Shown: positions 53,137 to 64,000 of the stretch, piece by piece
Layout of the letters: every line of letters starts with the position of its first letter
Numbering within the stretch: position 1 is the first letter of the stretch
From: Enoplosus armatus
Taxonomy: Eukaryota; Chordata; Actinopteri; Centrarchiformes; Enoplosidae
Direction of reading: 5' to 3'
DNA: 64,000 nt
Assembly: GCF_043641665.1 (NCBI RefSeq)
Contig: NC_092189.1
Coordinates: 7,767,333 to 7,831,332, forward strand
Made by a program: the position numbers and the translations under genes
The notes under the pieces: model-generated
The model's database searches: none
What the model was told of the DNA's origin: nothing
Seen by the model: only the letters and a program-made list of their open reading frames with translations

Positions 53137-56100
53137 ACACACCCAACGCTAAGTGTAGGTAGGTGGTGCTATATTCACTCTACTCGCTATGTGGCAATTG
53201 GCTTGTTAAGCCCTCTGTTTTCATTTTCCAGAGAACTACCTCAGCGTGCGCTGTAGTGCTTGTGTGGGACAGAAGTGGAGGGCAAGTGTGGAGCGCTATT
53301 GAAATGCAATACAGCAAAATAAAATGTGTGACCATGCAGAGCTGGTGAATGCTGATGGGCCTCCATCTACTGTAAGTGAATGGACTCATCCTCAACCGCA
53401 GTCCACAGCCTTTACAGTTTTTTTTTTATAGCCTTTTCACAAAAACTTATTTACAATAAAACCATATAGTTCAACGTAAATCCAGAGACATAAGAGGCTT
53501 TAATGTAGAGTGGAGACATGTATGCGCTTTGTGTCGTGTAGGCTGATTACCTGCTGGGTCTCATCATATGTCTCCCCTTCTGGCTCCAGCATCGCCTCTC
53601 CCTGGCCCTCCATGGCCTCCTGCCCATACTCCTCAGGCTGCAGAGACAGAGAGAGGGAGAAAAAGAAAAGATCTACAGTAACAGAAGCAGCTATGCATAT
53701 TTGTAGTTGAACTTAAAGGATAAGGCTGGCAAAAGGAAACGCCCCATTTTGTGCCTCTCGTGTTTTATAATTATATTCAGAGCTAAGCATCCAAAAAAAA
53801 AAAAAAAACACCAGACGATCTTTGAAAAACCCAGAAGGTGGTTCAACAAACACTTGCTTCTGTTCTGAGGGTTTTTCCAGTGTCCCTAAAGACTCTCAAA
53901 GACATTTGCATGAAATATTCAGTCTGTTGCACAATAAAAAAAGATTTCCGTTTCTTTAGTTGTTGTTGTAGTTTCTAATCCAGATAGCCGGAAATGTAAG
54001 TCCCTGCTCTTTTTGTACAACACAAGGAGAATGTTAATGCTTTATTTTGTATGAAAATATAAAATAATAGAAGGTAACATCAATATATACAAATAAGTGA
54101 ATAGAAAGTGGTAGAAATGTTTTAGTTTGAGCAAGGACATCTGTCATTTCCAGCTACCATCTTTGTTTGGATTAGGAAACAGAGTCACAACTTGGGAAAT
54201 GGGTTGAAATGTTTTTTTTTTGTGCAGAATATTCTTTCACCCAGATGGTAAGAACAGGATCCTGGAAATACCTTCAGAACAGCATAGTTAGCATTTTCAG
54301 TGTGAGCATGTTAGCATGCACTTGACATTGACATTTAGCTCAAACACACAGCTGTGCTTAAGTACAGCTTCACAGAGCCTCTAGCATGGCTATTTATCTG
54401 TGACTCTAATGTAATAGTAACAGATGGAAGAGGCAAAACCAGGGGCTAAAAGAGACCATAACCAACAATGCATTAGTCTGTGTCTCAGTGCCTCTGTTAC
54501 CTATCCAGTCCGTGGCACTCGGCCCAAAGTGCATTGGTTTTCACTAAAGAAGTAAATCTTTAAAAATGGCTGACAAATATATAGTTTCATTGTTAAAAAA
54601 GGATAAATAATTTCCTCCAACAGCTGGGCATTGTGGTTTTCAGCAAATGTTACTCAAACAGGAGGAAATGTGCATTTATTGGGGACTATTTTCAGGTGTG
54701 GACTAATACACATTTAATGCTCTATAGCAGCAGGACCGTGTAGGTGGGTTAATTTAAGATAAACTACAGCGGCCTGTGTTCATCGTAATAAAGTCTTTTT
54801 TTTTGGACAACAATGGAGGCACAGAGGAATAAGAAATATTAGGCTTTGGATACAAAGACAATACTTATTAGTAGGATAAGGTCATTCTTGGTTTTGGTCT
54901 TTTTGTGGGTTTCATTGACACTGAGAAAAATATAGAATATCACCAGCCTTATCTTTTAATATTAAAGGTAACACTGAAAATCTAATAACTTGATATCCTG
55001 ACACTGTGAGCCTCAACCACAGTGGGTGTAAACAAACGGTATCTCCTTCTGAGAGCTTCCTGCAGCAGACAGCGTTCCATCCCTGCTGTACCTGCTACTA
55101 TGAGCCCTGAGAACAAAGCTAGTGGGTCACCGCACATTTATTTTTAAACCCAGCACTAATCAAGTCAATTAGGTCAGAGAAGAACAGACCATAATCCAGT
55201 GTACTGTATCAAGCTGGCGTTATTGCTTTAAGCCCACCAACACGATTAGCATGGCCTTAAACGCTGAACAATGGGAAACCACCACAAAGGCCTAATCAGA
55301 CGGATCATTGCCGGAGAAGAAGTGGACATGAAAAAGGCTGTTTATGTGATTATAGCAGAAGAGAAAGATAAGTTTTGTGTCCGATTGGTCACACATTTAA
55401 AATTCAGTGGAGACTCAGGCACAAGAGAAGCCTTGTGTTCAAACCATGTAGCACAGGTCTCTCTTAAAAGTGTTATTTTAAATTACGGTTTTGAAAGTAT
55501 CTAAGTGAAACATTTTAAGCACAATCTTAGAGTGCAAAAATACTGCATATGAGTGGATGTAGAGCCCAGCACGAGCTAGAACTGAACAAAAAAGCACAGC
55601 ACATGGTATCAATGTCAACAGTTTAACAGTCTGTTGTCAGGGTGTTGAAATGAGAAGTTTTATCACTCAGATAGTGCCTTGAAGAAGCCTATTAGAGAAG
55701 GCTGTCAGATTTACTAGATTAGCGAGTCAGTGGAGAGGGTCCAACTCTGAGGGATGAAGCGTAGGACGGGACGGGGACCTCCCGCTTTCACTGACAGAGA
55801 TAGACGAAAAGCCAACATGCTGACAGCGCACCGCCTGATCGTTTAAGGTAAAGAACACAAGCAGAAAAACTGTCTGTGAATAAAATGGGTTACCACTCAA
55901 ATCTCCAAGGTTGGCTACATGTTGATTTTTCCATGTTCTATGCATCTGTTCCACCTCCACCTGTGTGTAGAGAGTGTGTGGAACAACGACTCCCCCCCAA
56001 GCTTCCTCCAATAAAACAAGTGTAAAACAAAGCCTTAGTGCAATTGTGTTTTCCTGGTTTAACTGTATGAAAGCTGTCAATCAGCAGTTTACTCATTTAC

Positions 56101-57446
56101 ATTTAGCAGCGTGGATGTTGAGGAAAGCAGAATCATGATGTGGTGTGTCTGTTTTATTCTTGCCAGAGTTCAGAAACATGTTTTTAACTTAAATACACAA
56201 CTAAACTTACTCAGCTTTTTCAGCATGATCATGTTTCCTCTGGTAGGAGAAGTTTTAGTACAACAAATGTCTGTGCTGATAGCAGAGGAATAAAACATAT
56301 GAAATGCAGATTAGTAACTGTGTTTTGGAGTGACATGCAGATTGATCAGCCCGTGTTTATTCCTGCTGTCTCAGTCTGGCTCTGCTACAATGACTACACG
56401 GTCCAGACTTTAATGAACACAACTTACAGCATGTAGCCAACTGTAAGTGAGCCTTGGATCTGGTTTCTTTTTTTCTCTTTCAATCATTCTCAGGCACATC
56501 AAGAACAGTGAGCTGTTGCATTGTTACCATGCATATACAAGTCAATTCATTATATTCATGCAATCAAAGGGGCAATCCATTGATTTTAGACATGAAGTTT
56601 CATTTCATGAGGAGAACTGCTCAGCCTGTGAAAACACTTGTATAATGTCTTCTGTGGCTCTGGAGGAGGTTTTCCAAAGTCTGAAAAAATAACCCTGATG
56701 ATGTCACCAGGGTTATCTCAGGCTTGGGCTTGACACGCAATTATTTTATTGTGTCTTGTGAGTCTTGTGAGTCCCCCCAACTTTGTGGAAGTGGAATACT
56801 AAATTGCTTGAGTACCACTTTAAATAATATCTTTTTCAATTTGGAACATAAAGGATATCTTCGAATGCATTTTGAAGTTGTATTTAGTATATTTGCAGCT
56901 CTACTACATGTTTACATTATATGAGAAGGGGCAAGAGTTTGTAATTTGTAAAACCATTACTATAGTGTGCATTGCCTAATCCTCTGAGAAGGTTGAAGAT
57001 ATTATACTATATAATACTAATTGATTAGTTTATCAACAAAAATTGAAAACTGCTGCCATCTTCTTAAATGTGAGGACTTGCTGTTTTTCTGTGTTTTATA
57101 TTAGTGGAAATGTAAAATCTTTAGGTTTTGGACTGTTGGGAAGGATAAAACAAGCAATTTGAAGATGTCATTTTGGGCTCCAGAAAATTGTAATAGTTAT
57201 ACTAATATTCACTGTTCATAAGAAAATAATTTATAGATCAGTCGCTAATAAAAATTACAGGTGGTTGCAGCCCTTGTTGTATATACTAAAAAATATGATA
57301 AAATAAAATGCAATACCAACCACCTTTGTAGTTTCGTCTGACAAAAAAGTCACAACATATCATGAATGGTAAATGGTCTTCACTTATATAGTGCTTTTCA
57401 ACCTTAACAGTTCCCAAAGCACTTTACAGATCAAGTCACATTCACC

Positions 57447-57504
<58 letters not shown>

Positions 57505-57852
57505 GCTGGCCTCCATCAGGAGCAACTTAAGGTTCAGTGTCTTGCTCAAGGACACTTTGACATGACAGGGGGAGCCAGGGATCGAACCCCCAACCCACTC
57601 TACCCGCGCGACAGTGCTAATCACTGTGCCACCATGCCGCCCATGCTGCTCATGAGGGCCAACCGACTTCCTGCAGGTGTGTGTGAACACACTGCAATAC
57701 TTTGTCTGATAACAGGAACACACTGAAGAAACAAAAACAGTCACTGGAATGGCGTACGTACGTTCATGTCAGTAGGGAACTCGTCCTTTTTCACCAGGCC
57801 GGTTGCAGCAACGATGTTCCCAACGGCTCCAGTGGTCTTCTCAGCCACTGCA

Positions 57853-57887
<35 letters not shown>

Positions 57888-60800
57888 AACATTATCTCAG
57901 CAGATCCAGCAGACAGATTAAAAGCATGCACATGATGTTAGCCCTCTTTCGTTTCTCAATTGATTATTGCACATAATGACCACTTACACACACCCCCTAC
58001 AACACACAAACCCCCCTTATTTCCAGTCTGGAGTAAGAGTCTCGTCACTGTAATGACACTAAGCCTCTTACTGCAGCAGTAATGATGCACCAGAGGGACA
58101 ACTCACCTGTGCCCACGCTGTCTTTGGCCTTGCTACCTGAATTAACAACAAAGGAAATTTGTTAGAGAAGGTGTATGTTCCTTTGTGAATGAAGTACCAT
58201 TTGACATTTTGCAATTCAACATTCATTTGTGTGTTTGTGCATGTGTGTGTGTGTGTGTATACGGGAACTTTGCACTTGCCTGAGACTAACCACTGAAGCA
58301 CTACTACCATTTATTCAGAGTGAAATGAACAAAAGCCTATGCAGTCAAAATTTTAGCCTGCCTTGTATTTTCTTAAAATGCATAATTTCTAAGCGACTTG
58401 CTTTTTTACGACCTTGACAGGTCGAACGTCATCTACCTGACAGCATGACTCATGAAACACAGATGCTCCAGTAGCCCGACATGATGAAAAGCAGCATTAA
58501 TTCAAAGATGCAGCACTGCAGGTTCATAACTGCTCACATGATAAACTGTGAAGCGTAACTAACGTGATTAACTTTGAACTGTCATTACCAGCCAAAGTAA
58601 TGCAATATCAGTATCAATTTTTTTTTATTCACAGTTTGCCACAGCTCCAGAGGTCCTGGAGAACAATCATGGCTACAGCACTTGGGTTTCTTGGTACTTT
58701 TATTGTGAGGAGTTATTAAACTCTGAAACTGGTTTAAACCACTGCATTGTTCAATTCTCTGACCTTTGGCAGCTCTCATCCATCTACGCTGTACTCCGTC
58801 GAGCTATTTGGGCAATCTACTGTGTGCCCACTGGTCCTGATCACTCAAGCATTGTCATCCTCTCTACTGTGCAGCAGTCACAGGCCTTATTGGTCCCAGA
58901 GGGCCTTTAAAAGCCAAGGAGAGGTGAAATGATGATGAAGTACATAACCGTCACTACAAAAGGCGAGCCTTAAAGCAAAACATACATCTAAGAGATGCAT
59001 CCATTTAAGCAGCGGCTGTGGTGAAGAGCAGCGGCCGCACTACACCTACAGTATCACAAATGGATGATAGCTGTGGGCAAGAATTCAGAAATATTAATAA
59101 TTACAAATGGCTTGTGCTATTTGAAAGCAGAAAAAAAATCTTTGCACCAAATGACAACATTTGGACTGTAACACTTTCCTTTAATGAACATAAACAATAG
59201 ATTTGATTATTATTTTTGAGAAGTGTGTTTCAAGCTCATTTAAAAAAAAAAAATCAAACAATGTAGACTTTTGCAAGATAAAAAAAGATTTAAATCACCT
59301 TAGTGGTTATAAAATACCTGGAAAATACCAGAATGATTGTAATTCTTGGGTGTGACTCATTTCATAGCTCCCACCTGCTATTTTTCCTTTTAGTGGTATC
59401 GACTTTTAAATGAGGACAAAAAGACTTGATGCATCAACACACAAAATAAAGTTGATGGAACATGTAACTTCCCCCTTAAATATATAAAATTATTATCATC
59501 TTAACATTGACAATAATCATTAGCATCATATTAACGATAAAATTGAAACAGCTTGTTATTCTGTAATTCAGTTTCAGGATTGTGTCAATTTAACTATAGA
59601 AAGGAGCTGTTATATACACTATAATTATATACTGAGGATGTTATGGTGTGACTGCAAGGGTTCACAAAAGTAATAAGATTGCTTTTAAAGCAGCACTGCA
59701 TAAAGACTCCACCGTGTTACAGTAGAGCACGTAGATGCTCCATGAATGAGACAGTCAGTTGTGACATTAAATGGCATCTAGTACAACAGGGTCTTCTCAC
59801 TTCCGCCTCTCCTTCTTGCCTTTACTCAGGCTGACTGCTCAGCTCAGCTGGGTGGGCGGTCTGCAGCAGCAGCAGCAGCAGCAGCTGTCAAGAGGTGGGC
59901 CACAGACCTATCAGATCGCTCTCACCCCTCCTCCAAGAGGGGCCTTCAAGCAAATCATACGCAGCTTTCTAGGGCACCACCACGCTCAACAAGCAGCACG
60001 CAGAAGCACAGAGAGATGCCACAGAAAGGCTCCTCTCCCTTTCTGCGTACCACAGGCAAAAGGCAAGATGAGACATGACGGACATGAGCCTTCACGTGTT
60101 TTGCAGCCTGACATGTTTTGGCTCTGGTGATGAGTGACAGGGACACGGTGCTAAATATTTAGGGTAATTGGATTCCATCTAAATGCTGACACATTGGACA
60201 ACTTCTCCTGGAAAACCCAACGTCTCTCGAACGCGCCCAAAACATACTGTCCCCGGATCAACGGTCCGAGCTGGTGACTGTACTGAACTACCAGCAGGGG
60301 TGTCACTGGAAATTTGGGCCCTCTGACAACAGCTCGACAACTGACAAAATAAATATCTGTAATGGCTGGCAGGTTCCAGGGCCTGTGTCCAGCTCTGAGT
60401 CCCTTGAGTCATCTAGCCCTCCCCCATTCAGCCCCTAACAGACCAACTGGAGGCGAACAAGCAGAGCAGGCCAATATGGAAGAATTTATTTATCACATAA
60501 TGATATGCAGTTGGTGAAATTCATAAAATCACTATATATCAATAAAATAAAACAAGTGATGTTTTATTACACTTCCAGCCTCTCAATCATGAACATTTTC
60601 TGCTTTTCTTCATCTTAAGTAAGTGTATACAGTAAATCTTTGGATTTTGGACTGTTGATTGGACAAAACAAGCACTCTAAAGACGTCACCGTGGACTCTC
60701 TTGTTATGAGCATAATCAAGGAAATAATATTTAGATTAATCGCTAATGAAAATAATCGTTAGCTGCAGCCCCAGACATATTAAAACGAAAACTATAGAAC

Positions 60801-62283
60801 TCAAATTAGGCTCTGTAAAATATGGTTGGTCATTTTGTTCAAAATTTGAATTTATGGGGCTTGGTATTAAATATTTAGACAATAGAACTGGTTAGCATTT
60901 GTAATAATGACATTAAAATTTAATTCTTTCATAATGATTTGACACCATTAAAGAATAATCCTGAATTAGTACGCAGCAACACAGATCATTAAATTATGCA
61001 CAGCACTGCCTTTTAAGTGATGCATAAAACTGGAATATGACGACTGTGAAAGTTGATCAAAGAGACTGAGACCTTTTGTTTTGTCTTGTTTCATTTGTAC
61101 CTTTGCACAGCTGCTTGCTAATCTTTTTCAGGTGTCCATCTACCTCCATGTCACATGTGTTTATTTAAATAAAGATATAGAGCAAGTGAAACAGAATGGG
61201 CCAATAATCTAAGGCACATACGTGGCAATTGCACATTAAAATCCTGAAACAGAGGCACTGATCTCCACAGATGTCTGTAACGGTGTCCATCACAAATTAA
61301 GCTGCACTATAAAGGACAAACGCAGAGGCCTTTATTCGGTTTGTCTCCAGGAGACTGTTTTACAATCTGCAGCCGTCCAATGCACGGACATGTGGCAAGA
61401 GCTGCTCCCACCATCCTGCTGCCCCACCCCCACCCCTGTTCCCATCTCCTGCCTGTAGCCCAGTCAAGTCAGGCGAGAGGGCATAAGGACATTCAGAGCC
61501 TCGTATCACATCGTCTACGTCAACAGAACTCCTCATCCCAGTGCATCCTTTTTAAAACTACTGATATTTATAGGAGTAAATACTGTATAGTTTGATGCAA
61601 AGGGTAAAATAGCTGATTCTTTACCTACTGCATCAGCCTGCATAAGTAAAACGAGGATATTGATCAGCTGTCAGGCTGATTTATCAAATTACTGCTACTT
61701 TAATAAAGTACTCTGAATTTAGCAAAGGAGTGCAATCAGTTGTAGTTATGTTGTACACTGTCAAATATCAGTCATTTTAACTTACACCATGCATTGAGTT
61801 TGATACAATAAATGTAGTTATACAGAGGAAACCATAGAGGTGTAATATCGTCACTAACAGTATTATGATGCTGAACAAAGAGGTTAAAAACTAAGCATTA
61901 CACTCAGCCTGTTGGTTTCTTTCATGTCTGAGGGAAGCAGGCTTCTGCTATCTACTGTGCCAATAAAGGAAAGGTTATTGTATAATTTCACCATTTGTTC
62001 CAGGACATGTGGGAATGCTGCATGAGCTAAATCATAAAATATTCTCTCTGCTGATTTGTTGCTGCTCCTGCATACAGCAGGAACATCAGCCGTCTCAACG
62101 GGGGCCTGTGTATGATTTTGCATGTAAAATAACGTGCAAACAGACATTCGTGGTCGTCTTACCTACAAACATAACTCCTTCTTTAGTCTTTTCAGCCGCA
62201 ACCGCAACTCCTTCCTTGGTCTTCTCTGCGGCCACAGCCATCCCCTCTTTCGCTTTAGACAAACCCTTCATAAACACATCCAT
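51918..62283 (-). CDS. sncb: Beta-synuclein
   Basis: Five coding exons, 62283-62163, 58136-58107, 57847-57762, 53637-53551 and 51947-51918, give 117 aa in frame with GT-AG splicing. The start [20 protein letters not shown] is the synuclein signature. KTKEGV-type 11-residue repeats fill residues 10-55, giving the lipid-binding amphipathic helix. [19 protein letters not shown] and the end ESQDYEPEA identify the beta type over alpha or gamma. The protein is presynaptic, binds acidic vesicles and in mammals slows alpha-synuclein aggregation. Compared with human (134 aa) the second and third coding exons are short, removing about 15 residues of the central hydrophobic region. The ATG context AAGATGG is strong. 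The third coding exon has a (GT)16 tract at its acceptor. A 5' UTR exon probably ends at 63355. Confidence 0.96.
53094..53143. repeat. (CA)n microsatellite in the last sncb intron
   Basis: About 25 CA units with two interruptions, directly visible. Confidence 0.9.
54280..54392. repeat. Dispersed repeat fragment (TTAGCATGCACTTGACATT type)
   Basis: Shares GAGCATGTTAGCATGC and CATTTAGCTCAAA with the copy at 30270-30465. It lies in an sncb intron. Confidence 0.45.
57005..57275. repeat. Dispersed repeat in an sncb intron (outer family of 32348-33015)
   Basis: Contains AATTGATTAGTTTATCAACA, CTTAAATGTGAGGACTTGCT and GGTTTTGGACTGTTGG, ending GTGGTTGCAGCCCT. The same words occur at 60590-60775. Confidence 0.55.
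57364..57655. repeat. Teleost dispersed repeat containing a (CA)n tract
   Basis: Begins AATGGTAAATGGTCTTCACT, continues TATATAGTGCTTTTCAACC and CAAAGCACTTTACAG, has about 25 CA units at 57453-57502, and ends CTTGCTCAAGGACAC, GATCGAACCCCC and GTGCCACCATGCCGCCC. This is an abundant non-coding repeat of fish genomes. The 117-aa frame across it is not a gene. Confidence 0.65.
57854..57885 (-). repeat. (GT)16 tract at the acceptor of the third coding exon of sncb
   Basis: Sixteen dinucleotides lie directly before CTGCAG, the last six bases of the intron. The usual pyrimidine tract is replaced by a UG repeat in the RNA. Confidence 0.95.
58137..62162 (-). other. sncb: First coding-region intron of sncb
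   Basis: A 4-kb intron with no supported exon. It holds the repeat at 60590-60775, a (CAG)n run at about 59868-59884 and short homopolymers. A 119-residue frame at 59771-60130 has no domain or splice support. Confidence 0.5.
60590..60775. repeat. Dispersed repeat in an sncb intron
   Basis: Shares TTTGGATTTTGGACTGTTG, GGACAAAACAAGCA and AATCGTTAGCTGCAGCCCC with the copy at 57005-57275. Non-coding. Confidence 0.5.
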
Positions 62284-63135
62284 CTTGGCCGAGTTACTGT
62301 GGAGAGATGGACCAAACCTGCTGTCAGTCACCATCACTGCTGTCACTGTGTATCTTATTTCCATGCATGCGTGACATTTAATATATCATATTATTAATAA
62401 GCAGCTGCAGTGATTGCATTCCCATGTATTTCCACAAAGCTGTGTGGATTTCAGTCTATCATAAGACCATACATTATAGTAAAAGAGGGCAGCAGCGCCT
62501 CCTGTGGTAGATCCTGGCATCTGCAGCCATCAGGCTGTAGTAAAAACCCTCTGTTCACTCATGCATTCAACCCCCTTTTCACATCCTCGTCAAAGCATCA
62601 AATATTCAAAGGCAAAAAGATTTCAATGAAATGGTTAATTGTGGAGGCACTCATTAATTATTGCTCCCCTGTAATGCTACTCTCAGTGGCAGCGAGATGA
62701 CAGGGCTGCGCACGGGGGGGGGCGCAGGCCCTTTTGACGGACTGTACAGCATATTATACTAGAAGGTGGCATGTAGCCTATTGCAAAGAGCCACACAGCG
62801 CTGCTGGGGGAAGGGAGGCACGATCTACACTATGATACCTGCACGCATCGCGGCTTTAACGTAGAATCATGCGGATGTAATCTGAGCTTGGTCCGACATC
62901 ACGCGCAGGGAGACGTTTGAATAAAACAAACGAGGCTGCAGACTAACAGCTCGAGTTATATTCTTGCATCCGACACCGATCCAGTCAGAGTCCCATCCTG
63001 GATGATGCAGGTCAAGCCTTAAATGACTAACATGTACCAATTCACGATGTCTCTCGCTTGCATCCGCGCCTGGCTGAATTTCTTTGCCTTCCAGACACAC
63101 ATCGACAATAATCACGAACAAGATAATTTATATTT

Positions 63136-63145
63136 ATATATATAA

Positions 63146-63195
<50 letters not shown>
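63136..63195. repeat. (TA)n microsatellite near the sncb 5' end
   Basis: More than 20 TA units, directly visible, in the intron between the probable 5' UTR exon and the coding-start exon. Confidence 0.95.
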
Positions 63196-63198
<3 letters not shown>

Positions 63199-63354
63199 TG
63201 TTGGTTAGGAGGTTGAAGTTATTTTAGGCTCGGTGCAAACCAGTGCCTTCCAATGACGACGCTCACATGCATGGTCCTCAAATGGTGGTGACCTCTATAT
63301 GCTTAAAAAATATCAATAATAAAGGAATGCAATAAATAAAAACAGAGTCCTTAC

Positions 63355-63425
63355 CTATTTACAAATAGGCTTCAACGTGTCCCCTTATGATTCAGCTGCA
63401 CAGTCGAGTCAAACTAGCGTCTAAA
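63355..63425 (-). other. sncb: Probable 5' UTR exon of sncb
   Basis: On the minus strand AAATAG is followed by GTAAGGAC, a good donor (last exon base 63355). The start-codon exon opens with CTCTCCACAG, which demands an upstream exon. The 5' limit is a guess. Confidence 0.35.
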
Positions 63426-63540
63426 CGGGAGATATTTTCAAGTGATCACTAGGTGGGCCTTCCTCGGGCTGATCTCCACCAACAGGGACGGCCCCCTTCA
63501 CAGTGCGGCTGAGACTATCACGTCCCCCCCTCCGCCCCCC

Positions 63541-63542
<2 letters not shown>

Positions 63543-63590
<48 letters not shown>
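63543..63590. repeat. (CT)24 microsatellite upstream of sncb
   Basis: Twenty-four CT units flanked by a C-rich stretch; (GA)n on the sncb strand. It may lie in the promoter. The rest of the right edge, 63591-64000, shows no gene. Confidence 0.9.
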
Positions 63591-63593
<3 letters not shown>

Positions 63594-64000
63594 ATCACTG
63601 ACTCCCTCCTCCACTATTGATCAGCCCCCAGATGTCAACTGGTCCAGGGAGGAAAATGAGCCACACCAAGTCATCTTGTCTCTTTTCTATTGCAGCAGTC
63701 AGACCCAGTGTCCATATAAAAAAATCACTTTATGTGGCTGTAATGTGACTATAGGAATGTCAGCATATATTAACACTATAGAGTACAGTAATCTGGACTA
63801 TGGACTTTGTGTTAGGCAGTCTGGGTGCAATTATTATCTGCCATTTGTTAAGATTTTCATAAGTGAAATGAAATGCTTGAAGTAACTTTTTCTGGAGGCT
63901 ACTTGACCTACTTGACTGTTGGGTTCTCGTGGACTCCATTTTGGATTTAACTATGCTACCGCCACCCCATGTTGCACTGAAAACTGGTACCATTTTTTAT

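Noticed and set aside
57373..57744. 117-aa plus and 100-aa minus frames with Thr-His or Val-Cys runs
   Set aside because: They translate a (CA)n tract within a dispersed non-coding repeat.
59771..60130. 119-aa frame with a glutamine run
   Set aside because: Lies in an sncb intron, contains a (CAG)n run, no splice or domain support.

Overview
The window is a gene-containing stretch of a ray-finned (teleost, probably percomorph) fish chromosome. It has compact multi-exon genes with GT-AG introns, vertebrate-type protein families, dense AC/AT/CT microsatellites and several interspersed repeats of the kind common in teleost genomes. No bacterial, viral or organellar genes were seen. I built the gene models by hand from reading frame, splice sites and recalled family similarity; no alignment was run.

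Layout from left to right: (1) 1-2.99 kb, no supported gene. (2) 3.0-4.9 kb, minus strand: a two-coding-exon NIMA-related (NEK) kinase with a perfect RFX X-box upstream. (3) 6.0-8.1 kb, plus: pin4 (parvulin prolyl isomerase). (4) 8.9-13.6 kb, plus: faf2/ubxd8 (ERAD and lipid-droplet UBX protein, 445 aa). (5) 18.8-25.7 kb, minus: rnf44 (RING-H2 E3 ligase, 440 aa) with a probable 4-kb 3' UTR converging on faf2. (6) 25.7-31.4 kb, intergenic, rich in repeats, including an element with TTAA ends. (7) 31.4-44.1 kb, plus: cdhr2 (intestinal microvillar protocadherin, 30 coding exons, about 1,297 aa). (8) 45.7-48.5 kb, minus: gprin1. (9) 49.9-50.7 kb, minus: a small three-exon gene resembling ADIRF. 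(10) 51.9-63.4 kb, minus: sncb (beta-synuclein, five coding exons, 117 aa).

The order and orientation faf2(+) rnf44(-) cdhr2(+) gprin1(-) sncb(-) match human 5q35.2. The kinase and pin4 at the left edge are not part of that human block. The most interesting item is the ADIRF-like gene lying in tandem just downstream of sncb. In human, ADIRF lies in tandem downstream of SNCG on chromosome 10, so this looks like the same ancestral synuclein-ADIRF pair kept at a different synuclein paralogue.

The genes do not form one pathway. They are a conserved neighbourhood of housekeeping genes (pin4, faf2, rnf44), an epithelial brush-border gene (cdhr2) and neuronal genes (gprin1, sncb).
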